A stretch of 64,000 nt of DNA from Polaromonas sp. (GCA_013297865.1 JAAFIP010000006.1:124001-188000); one strand, 5' to 3'; positions 25,806 through 35,246 are shown, numbered from the stretch's first letter. Notes: generated by a model from the sequence alone, not told the origin. Numbers and translations are program-made.

Positions 25806-27257
25806 ATGCGCGTTGCACAGCAGGCTCTTGCAACACTTTGGCAGTATGCGCAGCTGCCTGGCGATGCGCTGCAGCGCGCTATGCTCACCGGGCAAGACCC
25901 GGTGCTGCCTTCGTCTTTTGCGGTAGGCGCTGCTGCGCAGGCCAGCATTGCGGCGGCGGCTCTGGCGGCTACGCAAGTGGGGCTGCTGCGTGGCCTGCCA
26001 ATGCATACCGTGGCGGTGGATATGCAGCATGCTGCGCTGGAGTGCCTGACCCACTACGCCATTGACGGGCGAACACCCGATATCTGGGACAAGTATTCAG
26101 GGGCCTACCGTGCGCAGGACGGCTGGGTGCGCATTCACGCCAACTTTGCGCACCACCGCGATGGCGCGCTGGCGCTGCTGGGCTTGAAGGCCGGTGATGG
26201 CACCACCAAAGCCGATGTAGAGCGCGCCTTGCAGGCCTGGCGTGCGCAGGACTTTGAGCAAGCCGCCGCAGAGCGCGGCTTGGTGGTGGCAGCGCTGCGC
26301 ACCCACGCGCAGTGGCAGGCGCATGCGCAGTCTGCTGCGCTCGCTGATCAACCTCTATTTGCTATTGAAAATATAGCTGCTCCCGCGATATTCCAGAGGG
26401 CTGGGGGCCTATTAGCATCACAAAATGCACGCTGGAGTGCACCCCGACCAGCTGCTGGAGCACTCGCCTTGCCACTGCAGGGCCTGCGGGTGCTGGACCT
26501 GACGCGCATCCTGGCTGGCCCCATTTGCGGACGCGCGCTGGCGGCCTATGGCGCAGACGTGCTGCTGATCAATGCGCCGCATTTGCCCAACATCGAGGCC
26601 ATTGCCGACACTTCGCGCGGCAAGCGCAGTGCCCAGCTGGACCTGCGCACCGCGCAGGGCAAAGAGGCGCTGCGCCAGCTGATTGCCGATGCAGACATTT
26701 TTGTGCAAGGCTACCGCCCGGGCGCTTTGCAGGCTTTGGGTTTTGGCCCTGAGGAGTGTGCAGCGATCAATCCGCAGATCGTGTATGTGTCGCTCAGCGC
26801 CTATGGCGAGCAAGGCCCCTGGGCGCAGCGCAGGGGGTTTGACTCGCTGGTGCAAACCGCCACGGGCCTCAATGCCGATGAATCTGCCGCTGCGGGCTTG
26901 GACCTGGCGGTGGATGCGCCCCGCGCCTTGCCGATGCAGATACTCGACCATGCGACCGGCTATCTGATGGCTTTTGCGGCCCTGGCTGCGCTGATGCAGC
27001 GCAAGCAGGGCGTTGCACGCCATGTACGGCTGAGCCTGGCGCGCACAGGGCAGTGGCTGCGCACACTGGGGCGTGTGGACCAGGGGTTCAGTGTGGCCAA
27101 GCCGAGTCTGGAGCCATACCTGTACACCGAGCCCAGTGGTTTTGGGCCACTCACAGGCCTTACGCACAGCGCGCAGCTGTCGGGCCGCACGCTGACCTGG
27201 GCGCTGCCTGCCATGCCACCGGGCAGCCATGCGCCGCAATGGTTGCCTGCTGCCTGA
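25806..27257 (+). CDS. Family III (CaiB/BaiF) CoA transferase with an internal repeat-derived linker
   Basis: 483 residues from ATG 25806, 11 bp after scoB; the frame upstream overlaps scoB and is not used. A partial CoA-transferase-like N-terminal part (about 1-180) is followed by the main domain beginning LQGLRVLDLTRILAGPICGRALAAYGADV, with DLRTAQGK and GYRPGAL motifs and the acidic residue region of the family. The linker IENIAAPAIFQRAGG (about 190-204) is encoded by a copy of the interspersed 50-bp repeat read in frame. Substrate unknown; operon position suggests acyl-CoA activation. Confidence 0.83.
   Translation: MRVAQQALATLWQYAQLPGDALQRAMLTGQDPVLPSSFAVGAAAQASIAAAALAATQVGLLRGLPMHTVAVDMQHAALECLTHYAIDGRTPDIWDKYSGAYRAQDGWVRIHANFAHHRDGALALLGLKAGDGTTKADVERALQAWRAQDFEQAAAERGLVVAALRTHAQWQAHAQSAALADQPLFAIENIAAPAIFQRAGGLLASQNARWSAPRPAAGALALPLQGLRVLDLTRILAGPICGRALAAYGADVLLINAPHLPNIEAIADTSRGKRSAQLDLRTAQGKEALRQLIADADIFVQGYRPGALQALGFGPEECAAINPQIVYVSLSAYGEQGPWAQRRGFDSLVQTATGLNADESAAAGLDLAVDAPRALPMQILDHATGYLMAFAALAALMQRKQGVARHVRLSLARTGQWLRTLGRVDQGFSVAKPSLEPYLYTEPSGFGPLTGLTHSAQLSGRTLTWALPAMPPGSHAPQWLPAA
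26357..26410 (+). repeat. Interspersed 50-bp element, copy 5 (inside a CoA transferase gene, in frame)
   Basis: ATTTGCTATTGAAAATA, then TAGCTGCTCCCGCGATATTC and CAGAGGGCTGGGGGCC. It is translated as IAAPAIFQRAG with no stop. It sits at the junction between the two parts of the protein. Confidence 0.9.
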
Positions 27258-27308
27258 GGCTCTGCGCCCAATTCGAGTTAGCATAGGCGGAAAATCGCAT
27301 TCACCACC

Positions 27309-28172
27309 ATGCCAGCACCATCCCCCGCATTTCGCACCGCCTCGGCCCGTACCGAGCGCATCACGCCGGGCGTGATTTCCACGGAGCCGATCGATACGGG
27401 GCTGCGCGCCAAGTCAGCGTGGCTGCCTGCATTGGCTTTGACGGCAGCAACATTTTTGGCCTACGCCATGAGCATCTGGGTGTGGCGCCAGCAGAGCATG
27501 GGCGGTTTTGCCTGGATTTTCCCCTTGCTGGTGGCTGCGGGTGTGGCCGTTCGGTGCTACAGGGGGCTGTGCCTGCGGGCGGGGGTGCTTAGCAACCGCG
27601 AAAGCGTGGCGCTGGGGCGCAGCCAGTGTGTCTGGGTGGCACTGGCGATATTTGTCGTCTATGGCTTGGTGCAGAAGTCTGTCTCCGACAGCCTGGTCAG
27701 CGTGATTATGGGGCTGCCGATCTTTGCTGCGCTGATGGCCTGCGGCTTGCTGGCGGTGAAAACCCTGCTGCTGGTCGAAGAGCACCCCGAGCGCGGGCGC
27801 GATGAGCAGATGCGCGTGGAAGAGATTGCGCAAATCCAGGCGGCGTATCGCCAGCAGCACGGTATCAAAGACCTGCCCGAGCACGAAGGCCTGCAGCCTG
27901 GGCTGTACCTGCCGGGCTCAGCGCAGCCTGTGCCTCAGGCGCCGGTGGGCAGGCCTGAGCCTCTGGCACCTTTGAATTTTGATCTGGCAGATCTGCCTCA
28001 GCCCAGGCAGCGCCAGAGCGGGCCTGCGACAGAGCAGGCCAGGCCGCAACCGCAGCCGCCCCGGCAGCAGCCCGGCCCCTCTGCTGCAGACGAAGAGGCG
28101 CTGCGCCAAAAAATACGCGAGTTACGCGCGCGTGCGCTTAAAGCGCAGCGCAAGGGGACCAAAGACCAGTAA
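27309..28172 (+). CDS. Uncharacterised membrane protein with Pro/Gln-rich tail
   Basis: 287 residues, no family recognised. Four hydrophobic segments are visible (about 38-56, 63-80, 102-118, 127-150), followed by a charged region and a low-complexity tail rich in Pro, Gln, Ala and Arg, ending in a basic helix (RELRARALKAQRKG). Its codon use fits the genome. It stands between the CoA transferase operon and pyrD (convergent), with no functional hint. Confidence 0.7.
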   Translation: MPAPSPAFRTASARTERITPGVISTEPIDTGLRAKSAWLPALALTAATFLAYAMSIWVWRQQSMGGFAWIFPLLVAAGVAVRCYRGLCLRAGVLSNRESVALGRSQCVWVALAIFVVYGLVQKSVSDSLVSVIMGLPIFAALMACGLLAVKTLLLVEEHPERGRDEQMRVEEIAQIQAAYRQQHGIKDLPEHEGLQPGLYLPGSAQPVPQAPVGRPEPLAPLNFDLADLPQPRQRQSGPATEQARPQPQPPRQQPGPSAADEEALRQKIRELRARALKAQRKGTKDQ

Positions 28173-28177
28173 GCGGC

Positions 28178-29248
28178 CTAGCGCTGCGCAGCGTGGGCTT
28201 TGAGTGCCAGCGCAGCGTCCTTGACCAGGGCGGGGCCACTGTAGATCAGCCCAGTGTAGATCTGCACCAGATCAGCCCCCGCCTCGATCTTGCTTACCGC
28301 ATCTTGCGCGCTGATCACGCCGCCCACACCCACGATGGGGTAATGCTTGCCCAGGGCCTTGCGCAGCTGGCGGATCACAGCGTTGCTCGCCTCCAGCACC
28401 GGGCCACCGCTGAGGCCACCCGTCTCCTGCGCATGGGCCAGGCCCTTGACTGCCTCGCGGCTGATGGTGGTGTTGGTGGCGATCACGCCGTCGATTTGGT
28501 GGTGCTTCAAGGTAGCGGCAATCACCTTGATCTGCTCGCTGTCCAGATCGGGCGCGATTTTCAGGAACAGGGGCTTGTGCGCACCGTGTTGCTCGGCTAG
28601 CTCAGCGCGGCGCGCAGCCAGTGCGCCCAGCAGGCCATCGAGTGCCTCGTCGCTTTGCAGCGCGCGCAGGTTTTTGGTGTTGGGCGAGCTGATGTTGACC
28701 GTGATGTAGTCGGCATACGGATACACGCCGCTCAGGCAGGTGAGGTAATCGCTGGTGGCGTTCTCCATCGCTGTGGCTGCGTTTTTGCCGATATTCAGGC
28801 CCAGCAGCATGCGCTGCTTGCTGCCTTTTTGCATCTGCCGGTACAGTGCCGAGCGCTGCACATTGGCTACAAAAGCGTCCAGGCCCCCGTTGTTGAAACC
28901 CAGGCGGTTGATCAGGGCGTTGTGCTCGGGCAGGCGAAACATGCGCGGCTTGGGGTTGCCCGGCTGCGCCAGCGGGGTGACGGTGCCCACCTCGACAAAG
29001 CCAAAGCCCATGGCGCCCAGGCCGTCGATGCAGCGGGCGTTTTTGTCCAACCCGGCGGCCAGGCCCACCCGGTTGGGAAACTGCAGGCCCGCCAGCGTCA
29101 CCGGGTCGCTTACGCGAGATTGTGTGTAGGCCCAGGCCAGTGGGGTGCCCTGGGTGCGCGCCAGGCTGCCCATGGTCAGATCGTGGGCGGTTTCGGGGTC
29201 CAGGCCAAACAAAAAGGGACGGGCCAGCGGGTAAGGGACAAGAGACAT
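28178..29248 (-). CDS. pyrD: Dihydroorotate dehydrogenase (quinone), class 2
   Basis: 356 residues from ATG 29246-29248; a GTG 11 codons upstream is possible but less likely. The N-terminal amphipathic membrane-association region ([18 protein letters not shown]) marks class 2. Flavin and substrate regions include [30 protein letters not shown] and [14 protein letters not shown] with the class-2 catalytic Ser, and [11 protein letters not shown]. It oxidises dihydroorotate to orotate in pyrimidine synthesis, reducing quinone. It is divergent from rpiA. Confidence 0.96.
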   Translation of the reverse strand: MSLVPYPLARPFLFGLDPETAHDLTMGSLARTQGTPLAWAYTQSRVSDPVTLAGLQFPNRVGLAAGLDKNARCIDGLGAMGFGFVEVGTVTPLAQPGNPKPRMFRLPEHNALINRLGFNNGGLDAFVANVQRSALYRQMQKGSKQRMLLGLNIGKNAATAMENATSDYLTCLSGVYPYADYITVNISSPNTKNLRALQSDEALDGLLGALAARRAELAEQHGAHKPLFLKIAPDLDSEQIKVIAATLKHHQIDGVIATNTTISREAVKGLAHAQETGGLSGGPVLEASNAVIRQLRKALGKHYPIVGVGGVISAQDAVSKIEAGADLVQIYTGLIYSGPALVKDAALALKAHAAQR

Positions 29249-29274
29249 TGGATAATTGCCGGGAAGGAAAATGT

Positions 29275-29946
29275 ATGACACAAGACGAACTCAAAACCCA
29301 AGTGGGCCTGGCCGCATTGCAGTATGTGGTCAAAGGTGAAATTGTAGGCGTAGGCACGGGCTCTACGGTCAATAAATTCATCGACGCGCTGGCTATCATC
29401 AAAAACGACATCAAGGGCGCGGTCAGCAGCTCCGAGGCCTCCACACAGCGGCTCAAGGCGCTGGGTATCCCGGTGTTTGACAGCAACAGCGTCAGTGAGC
29501 TGGGCGTCTATATCGACGGTGCCGATGAGATCGACCACGCGGGCCATATGGTCAAGGGCGGCGGCGCGGCGCTTACGCGCGAGAAGATTGTGGCCGCGAT
29601 AGCCAAGCGTTTTGTCTGCATTGCCGATGAATCCAAGCTCGTCAACGTGTTGGGCGCTTTCCCATTGCCTGTGGAGGTGATTCCCATGGCCAGCGCCCAG
29701 CTGATGCGCGAGTTTGCGGCCCTGGGCGGCAACGCCATGGTGCGGCGCAAAGACGGCGAGTCCCTGGTCACCGACAACGGCCAGCACATCATCGACGTCA
29801 CTGGCTTGCAGATCAAGGACCCGGTGGCGTTTGAAACCCGCGTCAGCCAGTGGCCGGGCGTGGTGACGGTGGGGGTGTTTGCGCTGCAAAAAGCCCAGGT
29901 GTGCCTGCTGGGCACCCCAAGCGGTGTGAAAACACTTGAATTTTAA
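29275..29946 (+). CDS. rpiA: Ribose-5-phosphate isomerase A
   Basis: 223 residues from ATG 29275 with AAGGAAA just upstream; the frame extends farther 5' through pyrD but is not coding there. [20 protein letters not shown] and [12 protein letters not shown] (with the catalytic Glu/Lys) are the RpiA signatures. It interconverts ribose-5-phosphate and ribulose-5-phosphate in the pentose phosphate pathway. Only 26 bp separate its start from pyrD, so the two share a compact divergent promoter region. Confidence 0.96.
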   Translation: MTQDELKTQVGLAALQYVVKGEIVGVGTGSTVNKFIDALAIIKNDIKGAVSSSEASTQRLKALGIPVFDSNSVSELGVYIDGADEIDHAGHMVKGGGAALTREKIVAAIAKRFVCIADESKLVNVLGAFPLPVEVIPMASAQLMREFAALGGNAMVRRKDGESLVTDNGQHIIDVTGLQIKDPVAFETRVSQWPGVVTVGVFALQKAQVCLLGTPSGVKTLEF

Positions 29947-29955
29947 GTAAAAAAA

Positions 29956-30008
29956 CCCTGCAAGCCAATAGAATATCGCGGGAGCAGCTATTATTTAAAT
30001 AGCAATTG
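29956..30008 (-). repeat. Interspersed 50-bp element, copy 6 (intergenic)
   Basis: CCCTGCAAGCCAATAG, then AATATCGCGGGAGCAGCTAT and TATTTAAATAGCAATT. Near consensus. It starts about 10 bp after the rpiA stop. Confidence 0.9.
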
Positions 30009-30093
30009 AATGCTCTGACGAGTTAGCTTGCAACCCCCTGAAAAAGCACTGTCAGGATACCGCAGCTAGAAATGCGCAGTCAGCAAACCACCG

Positions 30094-30804
30094 CTAGGGC
30101 TGAGGCTTGGCCAGCACCATGGTCCAGTAGTTGCCATAGCGCTGAGGGTCGTTAGGCTTGACTACGCAGGCCACCGCCACATCAGCGGCGTTGCGGTTCA
30201 TGATGTTTTCGCAATGCCCGGGGCTGGCGAGCCAACCGTTCATCACCGCGTCCACGCTGGGGTAGCCAGCAGCAATGTTTTCGCCCACAAAGGCCCAGCG
30301 GTAGCCCTGCGCCGTGACACGAAAGCCCACGCCATTGCCGTCCGGGTTGCGGTGGTCGAAAAAGCTGCGGTCCGCCATGTCTTGTGAGTGCCCTAGGGCG
30401 GCTTTGAACAGTGTGGTGTTCCACTGCACTGCGCCAGTGGGCGGCAGGCTTTGGGTGCCACAGGTGGCGCCGCTGGCACGCGCAGCGTTGATACGCGCGA
30501 GCAAAGCCTGTTCAAACCCGGGCAAAGAGCAGGTGCCGCCGGAAGCGCTGGTGACTGGGGGTGCTGCAGCGGGGCTGGACGCTGCGTTGGCAGGCGCGCT
30601 GGCCACAGGTGTGGGGGCCTGGCTGACAGTGCCGGATGTCTGGCCCACAGGCGTTGCACTGGCGGGTGGGTCAGAGCCGCCGCCTCCACCGCCGCAGGCT
30701 GACAGCAGGGCCAGGCAGGCCAGCGGCACTGCTGCGCGAGAGGCCAGACGTGTGACAAATGGAAAACAGACAGGTGCAGGCTGCTTGGGGAATGGTGTAT
30801 TCAT
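30094..30804 (-). CDS. CAP/SCP-domain lipoprotein
   Basis: 236 residues. A lipoprotein signal ends LLSACGG with the lipidated Cys at 37, followed by a Gly run and an Ala/Pro/Ser-rich linker to about residue 90. The rest is a CAP (PR-1/SCP-like) domain: LLARINAARAS, HSQDMADRSFFDHRNPDG, VGENIAAGYPSVDAVMNGWLASPGHCENIMN. CAP domains in bacteria are secreted proteins of mostly unknown function, sometimes binding lipids or cell-wall parts. It would sit in the outer membrane or periplasm. Confidence 0.9.
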   Translation of the reverse strand: MNTPFPKQPAPVCFPFVTRLASRAAVPLACLALLSACGGGGGGSDPPASATPVGQTSGTVSQAPTPVASAPANAASSPAAAPPVTSASGGTCSLPGFEQALLARINAARASGATCGTQSLPPTGAVQWNTTLFKAALGHSQDMADRSFFDHRNPDGNGVGFRVTAQGYRWAFVGENIAAGYPSVDAVMNGWLASPGHCENIMNRNAADVAVACVVKPNDPQRYGNYWTMVLAKPQP

Positions 30805-30896
30805 GCTGTGATGCTAATGTGCAACGCCGTGGGCGACGTTTCAAGCCGTAAGTGCGTTGTGCATGGCCCACATCTGCGGCCATGCGCCAGGCAGGC

Positions 30897-31583
30897 TTAG
30901 TTGAAAAATCGGATGCCTGAAGGATTGCTGGGGGCAGGCGCTGGGCTGGGCGCCGGGGCGGGCGAAGCTTGGGGTGAATAGTCAATAGCACCGTCTTCTG
31001 CAGGGGCTTTGGCTGCTGCGGTGCCATTAGCTGCAGGAGCCGCACGCTGGACCAGGCTGGTCGGTGCGGGGTTGCGGTAGCTGGCGGGCAGGGCAGAGGC
31101 CTGGGGGTATTCGGCTGCGTCCAGGTACTGCGTCCAGTCCTGCTCGGAATAGCCTTTGAGCTGTTTGCCACCCACCGTCACGACGGGCAGGGTGCTGCCA
31201 TTGGTCAGGCGCTGGAAGGCTTCGATGTCTTCGTTGGTTTCGATGGTTTTTTCGGTAAAGGGCACACCACGGCGGGTCAGCAGGGTGCGTGCAGTGCCGC
31301 AGGGTTCGCAGTTTTTGCCGGTGTACAGCGTGACGGGGTAGCGCGATACCACGGCGCGCAAGTCGGCAGGCAACGACGACACATCGCCAGGGCCGCTGTT
31401 GCCGACAAACTTGGTGCCTCGGGCGGGCGTGACTTTGGCATTGGCAGACGGCTGGGGCGGCTGGTCAGAAAACGTGACTTTGCCGTCCGGCCCGACGATG
31501 CGGTACAGCGTCTGGGCTTGCGCGCTGGCAGCCAGTGTGCCCCAGGCGATGGCAAAAATCATTGCAGCAGAGGTAGCTTTCAT
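30897..31583 (-). CDS. Periplasmic glutaredoxin-like protein with DUF4124 domain
   Basis: 228 residues. A signal peptide (about 1-24, ASAQAQ) is followed by DUF4124 (LYRIVGPDGKVTFSDQPP, about 26-45), then a glutaredoxin/thioredoxin fold with redox site NCEPCG (C92, C95), the cis-Pro region GSTLPVVTVGG, and a Pro/Ala-rich tail. It probably acts in thiol-disulfide exchange in the cell envelope. It lies between prlC and the CAP lipoprotein on the same strand. Confidence 0.88.
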   Translation of the reverse strand: MKATSAAMIFAIAWGTLAASAQAQTLYRIVGPDGKVTFSDQPPQPSANAKVTPARGTKFVGNSGPGDVSSLPADLRAVVSRYPVTLYTGKNCEPCGTARTLLTRRGVPFTEKTIETNEDIEAFQRLTNGSTLPVVTVGGKQLKGYSEQDWTQYLDAAEYPQASALPASYRNPAPTSLVQRAAPAANGTAAAKAPAEDGAIDYSPQASPAPAPSPAPAPSNPSGIRFFN

Positions 31584-31612
31584 CGGGAACTCCTTGTCGT
31601 TCTGGTCAAAGC

Positions 31613-33658
31613 CTAGGCCATGCCCTGGTGGCGCAGCAGTGCGTCAATGCTGGGCTCGCGCCCACGGAAAGCCTTGAAGCTCTCCATCGCCGTGCGGCTG
31701 CCGCCGACTTCCAGAATCTCGCGCCGGTAGCGTTGGCCTGCCGCCATATTAGCCGATGGCGATGCGTTGGGGTCGCTTTCTTCAAACGCTGCGTAGGCGT
31801 CGGCTGACAGCAGCTCGGCCCATTTGTAGCTGTAGTAGCCCGCAGCATAGCCACCCGAGAAGATGTGGCTGAAGGTGTGGGGTGTGCGGCTGTAGGCGGG
31901 CGCGGGCAGCACGGCTACTTCGTCGCGCACGGTTTTCAGCACTGCCAGCGCATCGCCGCCGTCGGCGGGCGCGTCCTGGTGCAGCAGCATGTCAAACAGC
32001 GCAAACTCGACCTGGCGCAGGGTCTGCAGGCCGCTTTGGTAGTTTTTGGCAGCCAGCATTTTGTCAAACAGCGCGCGTGGCAGTGGCGCGCCGGTGTCTA
32101 CATGGGCGGTCATGTGCTTGAGCACATCCCATTCCCAGCAGAAGTTTTCCATGAACTGGCTGGGCAGCTCCACCGCGTCCCATTCCACACCGCTGATGCC
32201 AGAGACATCACGCTCGTTCACCTGCGTGAGCATGTGGTGCAGGCCGTGGCCAAACTCGTGAAACAAGGTGGTGACGTCGTCATGCGTGAGCAGGGCTGGC
32301 TTGCCGTCCACACCATCGGCAAAGTTGCACACCAGATGCGCCACAGGGGTCTGCAGCGTGCCGCTGTCGGGGCGCAGCCAGCGGGCGCGCACATCGTCCA
32401 TCCAGGCACCCCCGCGCTTGCCAACGCGCGCGGGCTGGTCCAAGTAGAACTGGGCAATGGTCTTGCCTGTGCGCTGCAGTGCGTAAAACTCTACCTTATC
32501 GTTCCACACCGGGGCGCTGTCCTTGACAATCGCTACTTCAAACAGGGTCTCGACGATCTTGAACAGACCTGCCAACACTTTGGGGGCGGTGAAGTACTGT
32601 TTGACTTCCTGCTCGCTGAAGCTGTAGCGCGCTTCCTTGAGTTTCTCGCCGATGTAGGACCAGTCCCAGGGCTGCGGATCAGCGATGCCCAGCTCCTTGG
32701 CAGCAAACTCGCGCAGATCGGCCACGTCCTTGAGTGCGTAGGGGCGGGCACGCCGCGCCAGATCGCGCAGGAAGGTGATGACCTGGGCGGGTGAGTCGGC
32801 CATTTTGGGCACGATGGAGACTTGCGCAAAATTCTCGTAGCCCAAAAGCCGCGACTCTTCCTGGCGCAGCGCCAGGGTCTCGCGCAGGATGGCGCTGTTG
32901 TCAAACTCGGGGCGGGGCTTGCCATCGATCTCAAACAGCTCCGAGGCGCGTGTGGTGTTGGCGCGGTAGAGCTTTTCGCGCAGGGCGCTGCTGCGCGCAA
33001 ACTGCATCACCGGCAGATAGCACGGCATTTTGAGCGTGAGCTTGTAGCCGGGTTTGCTATCGGCCTGCGCAAGCGCCTGCGCGGTGTGCAGCACGTCAGC
33101 AGGAATGCCGGCAGTCTCGCCTTCGCTGGCGTAGTAGGCAAATGCCTCGGTGCTGTCGAGGGCGTTTTCGCTGAACTTCTGGCTGATCTCGGCCTGGCGC
33201 TCCTGGATGGCGGCAAAGCGCTCTTTGGCTGCGCCCTGCAAATCCGCACCACCAAGCTTGAAGCCGCGCATGGCGTTGCTGTGCGCCTTGGCCTGCTCTT
33301 TGTTGAGCTGCGCCACATCCATCGCCTTGTATTTGGCATACAGCCGCTCGTCAGAGCCCAGGCGCGTCCAGAACTCAGTCACCTTGGGCAGGGCTGCGTT
33401 GTAGGCTGCGCGCAGCTCGGGCGTGTCGGCCACAGAATTCAAATGGCTCACAGCGCCCCAAGCACGGCCCAGGCGCTCGGTAGGCACATCCAAGGCTGCG
33501 GACATGGTTTTCCAGTCCGCAGGAAAGTCTGCTGCCGTGACCTTTTCCAGCGCCGTCTCAGCGTCTTTCAAAAGGATATCAATCGCAGGCGCTACATGCG
33601 CGGGGGTGATGGCGGCAAACTGGGGAAGGTCGGTAAAGTCTAAAAGCGGATTGTTCAT
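31613..33658 (-). CDS. prlC: Oligopeptidase A (M3 family)
   Basis: 681 residues, matching OpdA/PrlC (680). The zinc site is HEFGH at residues 467-471 within LFHEFGHGLHHML, and the third ligand region (VELPSQFMENFCWE) follows. It degrades short peptides and cleaved signal peptides in the cytoplasm. It ends 29 bp before the glutaredoxin-like gene. Upstream lies a tandem CCGGAAGT repeat remnant separating it from yhbY. Confidence 0.96.
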   Translation of the reverse strand: MNNPLLDFTDLPQFAAITPAHVAPAIDILLKDAETALEKVTAADFPADWKTMSAALDVPTERLGRAWGAVSHLNSVADTPELRAAYNAALPKVTEFWTRLGSDERLYAKYKAMDVAQLNKEQAKAHSNAMRGFKLGGADLQGAAKERFAAIQERQAEISQKFSENALDSTEAFAYYASEGETAGIPADVLHTAQALAQADSKPGYKLTLKMPCYLPVMQFARSSALREKLYRANTTRASELFEIDGKPRPEFDNSAILRETLALRQEESRLLGYENFAQVSIVPKMADSPAQVITFLRDLARRARPYALKDVADLREFAAKELGIADPQPWDWSYIGEKLKEARYSFSEQEVKQYFTAPKVLAGLFKIVETLFEVAIVKDSAPVWNDKVEFYALQRTGKTIAQFYLDQPARVGKRGGAWMDDVRARWLRPDSGTLQTPVAHLVCNFADGVDGKPALLTHDDVTTLFHEFGHGLHHMLTQVNERDVSGISGVEWDAVELPSQFMENFCWEWDVLKHMTAHVDTGAPLPRALFDKMLAAKNYQSGLQTLRQVEFALFDMLLHQDAPADGGDALAVLKTVRDEVAVLPAPAYSRTPHTFSHIFSGGYAAGYYSYKWAELLSADAYAAFEESDPNASPSANMAAGQRYRREILEVGGSRTAMESFKAFRGREPSIDALLRHQGMA

Positions 33659-33717
33659 GGTGCTTAGTTGCTGTCTTTTGTAGTGAATTCAAGATTTTGA
33701 ATAGCGCGAATGCTTAA

Positions 33718-33785
33718 AACCGAATACCCAATACCGAACATCCGGAAGTCCGGAAGTCCGCACCCGGAAGTCCGGAAGTCCGCTT
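33718..33785. repeat. Tandem CCGGAAGT block, remnant of the CGCGAAGG palindrome family
   Basis: Two units of CCGGAAGTCCGGAAGTCCG separated by a few bases (33742-33782), preceded by CCGAATACCCAATACCG. The same CCGGAAGT and GGTATTCGG sequences border the long palindromes near 52.6, 53.7 and 63.9 kb, so this looks like their outer tips without the body. It fills the 133-bp gap between yhbY and prlC. Confidence 0.65.
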
Positions 33786-33791
33786 TCGACA

Positions 33792-34265
33792 TCAACCCTG
33801 CGAAGACTTCTTAATCGACTTCTGTTTGACTTTAGCCCGCTTAACCGTGCCACCCCGCGTGAGGCGCTGGTTGCCTAGGACGCGCAGAATTTTCACCTCG
33901 GGCCGCTGGCCGCCACGGCTGGCGTATTTGAGGATTTTGACGTCCTTGGGGCCGGGCATGCGGTCTTCGTCGATGGCTTTGACTTTTTCCACCTTCGGGC
34001 GCCACAGCACCAGCAGCTTGCCGATGTTCTGGATTTGCGCTGCGCCCAGCTGGTCGGCCAGGGCGTCGTAGAAGCCCAGGCGTGCCTCGCGGTCATCGCC
34101 CAGCACCCGCACCTTGATCAGGCCGTGTGCCTTGAGTGCGTGGTCTACCTCCTTGACGACGGCAGGGGTGAGGCCATCGCCGCCAATCATCACCACCGGG
34201 TCAAGGTGGTGCGCATCGGCGCGGTGGGCTTTTCGGTCTTGGATGGAGAGTACTATTCTGGTCAT
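33792..34265 (-). CDS. yhbY: YhbY-family RNA-binding protein (CRS1/YhbY domain)
   Basis: 157 residues. The first 95 carry the CRS1-YhbY fold with RKAHRADAHHLDPVVMIGGDGLTPAVVKEVDHALKA, then LGDDREAR and LVLWRP. E. coli YhbY has 97 residues; this one has a basic C-terminal extension rich in Lys/Arg. YhbY associates with the pre-50S subunit. It is divergent from rlmE, as in many proteobacteria. Confidence 0.92.
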   Translation of the reverse strand: MTRIVLSIQDRKAHRADAHHLDPVVMIGGDGLTPAVVKEVDHALKAHGLIKVRVLGDDREARLGFYDALADQLGAAQIQNIGKLLVLWRPKVEKVKAIDEDRMPGPKDVKILKYASRGGQRPEVKILRVLGNQRLTRGGTVKRAKVKQKSIKKSSQG

Positions 34266-34315
34266 GGGACAATTATCGTCTGTAAATCCCTACCCAACCC
34301 ATTTGTAAGCGCTGC

Positions 34316-35083
34316 GTGAAAGTCAAAACCCAATCCAAAAAGGTCAATAAATCATGGTTGAACGACCATGTGAACGACCCCTACGTCAAGCTCGCGCAGA
34401 AGGAGGGCTATCGTGCCCGCGCTGCCTACAAGCTCAAGGAAATTGACGAAACCTTCAAGTTGATCAAGCCTGGCATGGTGGTGGTGGACCTGGGCTGTGC
34501 GCCCGGGGCCTGGAGCCAGTATGTGCGCCGCCGCCTCTCGCCCACAGGCGCTGCCGTGGGCACACTCAACGGCAGCATCATTGGCCTGGACATTCTGCCG
34601 ATGGAGCCGATTGAAGGCGTGGACTTCATCCAGGGCGACTTTACTGAACAGGTTACTCTGGATATTTTGCTATCAAAAGTGAAGCTGCTCCCGCGATATT
34701 CTATTGGGCTGGAGGCTGATTTACCTCTTAAAAACGCGCAGCAGACCAGCCCTGGGCCGCTTGACGCCGCGCACGGCCGCGTGGTGGACGTGGTGGTCAG
34801 CGACATAGCGCCCAACCTGTCTGGCATTGCCGATACCGACGCTGCGCGTATCGAACTGCTGATCGAGCTGGCGGTGGACTTTGCGCAAAACCAGCTCAAG
34901 CCCGAGGGCGCGCTGGTAGTCAAGCTCTTTCACGGCGGGGCCTATGAGCCGCTGGTCAAGCTGTTTCGCCAGACTTTCAAAACCGTCAAACCCTGCAAAC
35001 CCAAGGCCAGCCGCGACAAATCGTCCGAGACATTTTTGGTGGGCATGGGCTTGAAGCATCTGGATGGCAAAACACCCGGCTGA
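34316..35083 (+). CDS. rlmE: 23S rRNA 2'-O-ribose methyltransferase RlmE (FtsJ/RrmJ) with a repeat-derived insertion
   Basis: 255 residues from GTG 34316; E. coli RlmE has 209. The SAM site [15 protein letters not shown], the catalytic Asp in [10 protein letters not shown], Lys in VVKLFHGG and Glu in SSETFLVG are intact. Between IQGDFTE and the Asp motif there is an extra stretch of about 30 residues, part of it ([17 protein letters not shown]) encoded by a copy of the interspersed 50-bp repeat. The insertion falls in a variable surface loop, so activity may be kept. RlmE methylates U2552 of 23S rRNA. Confidence 0.93.
   Translation: MKVKTQSKKVNKSWLNDHVNDPYVKLAQKEGYRARAAYKLKEIDETFKLIKPGMVVVDLGCAPGAWSQYVRRRLSPTGAAVGTLNGSIIGLDILPMEPIEGVDFIQGDFTEQVTLDILLSKVKLLPRYSIGLEADLPLKNAQQTSPGPLDAAHGRVVDVVVSDIAPNLSGIADTDAARIELLIELAVDFAQNQLKPEGALVVKLFHGGAYEPLVKLFRQTFKTVKPCKPKASRDKSSETFLVGMGLKHLDGKTPG
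34664..34716 (+). repeat. Interspersed 50-bp element, copy 7 (inside rlmE, in frame)
   Basis: ATTTTGCTATCAAAAGTGA, then AGCTGCTCCCGCGATATTC and TATTGGGCTGGAGGC. It is close to consensus and is read as [12 protein letters not shown], a different frame from the other translated copies. Confidence 0.9.
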
Positions 35084-35178
35084 AACCATGGGGCCAAGGC
35101 GCAGCGGTAAATCGCGCAAAACCGTGATCAATAGCCCTTTAATGCACGCTGTTACCCCCAGAAACCCTGGAAACTGGG

Positions 35179-35204
35179 CTTGAAAAGCCTAAAATAGGAT
35201 ACAT
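35179..35204 (+). promoter_or_regulatory. Candidate ftsH promoter (heat-shock-like)
   Basis: CTTGAAA (35179-35185), 13 bases, then ATACAT (35199-35204). The -35 part matches the sigma-32 consensus; the -10 matches only weakly. FtsH is heat-inducible in many proteobacteria, but here the match alone is not conclusive. Confidence 0.3.
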
Positions 35205-35246
35205 CTTTGTCGCAATAGGCCAATTCCGGCCTCTGGAGCGTTTGCT

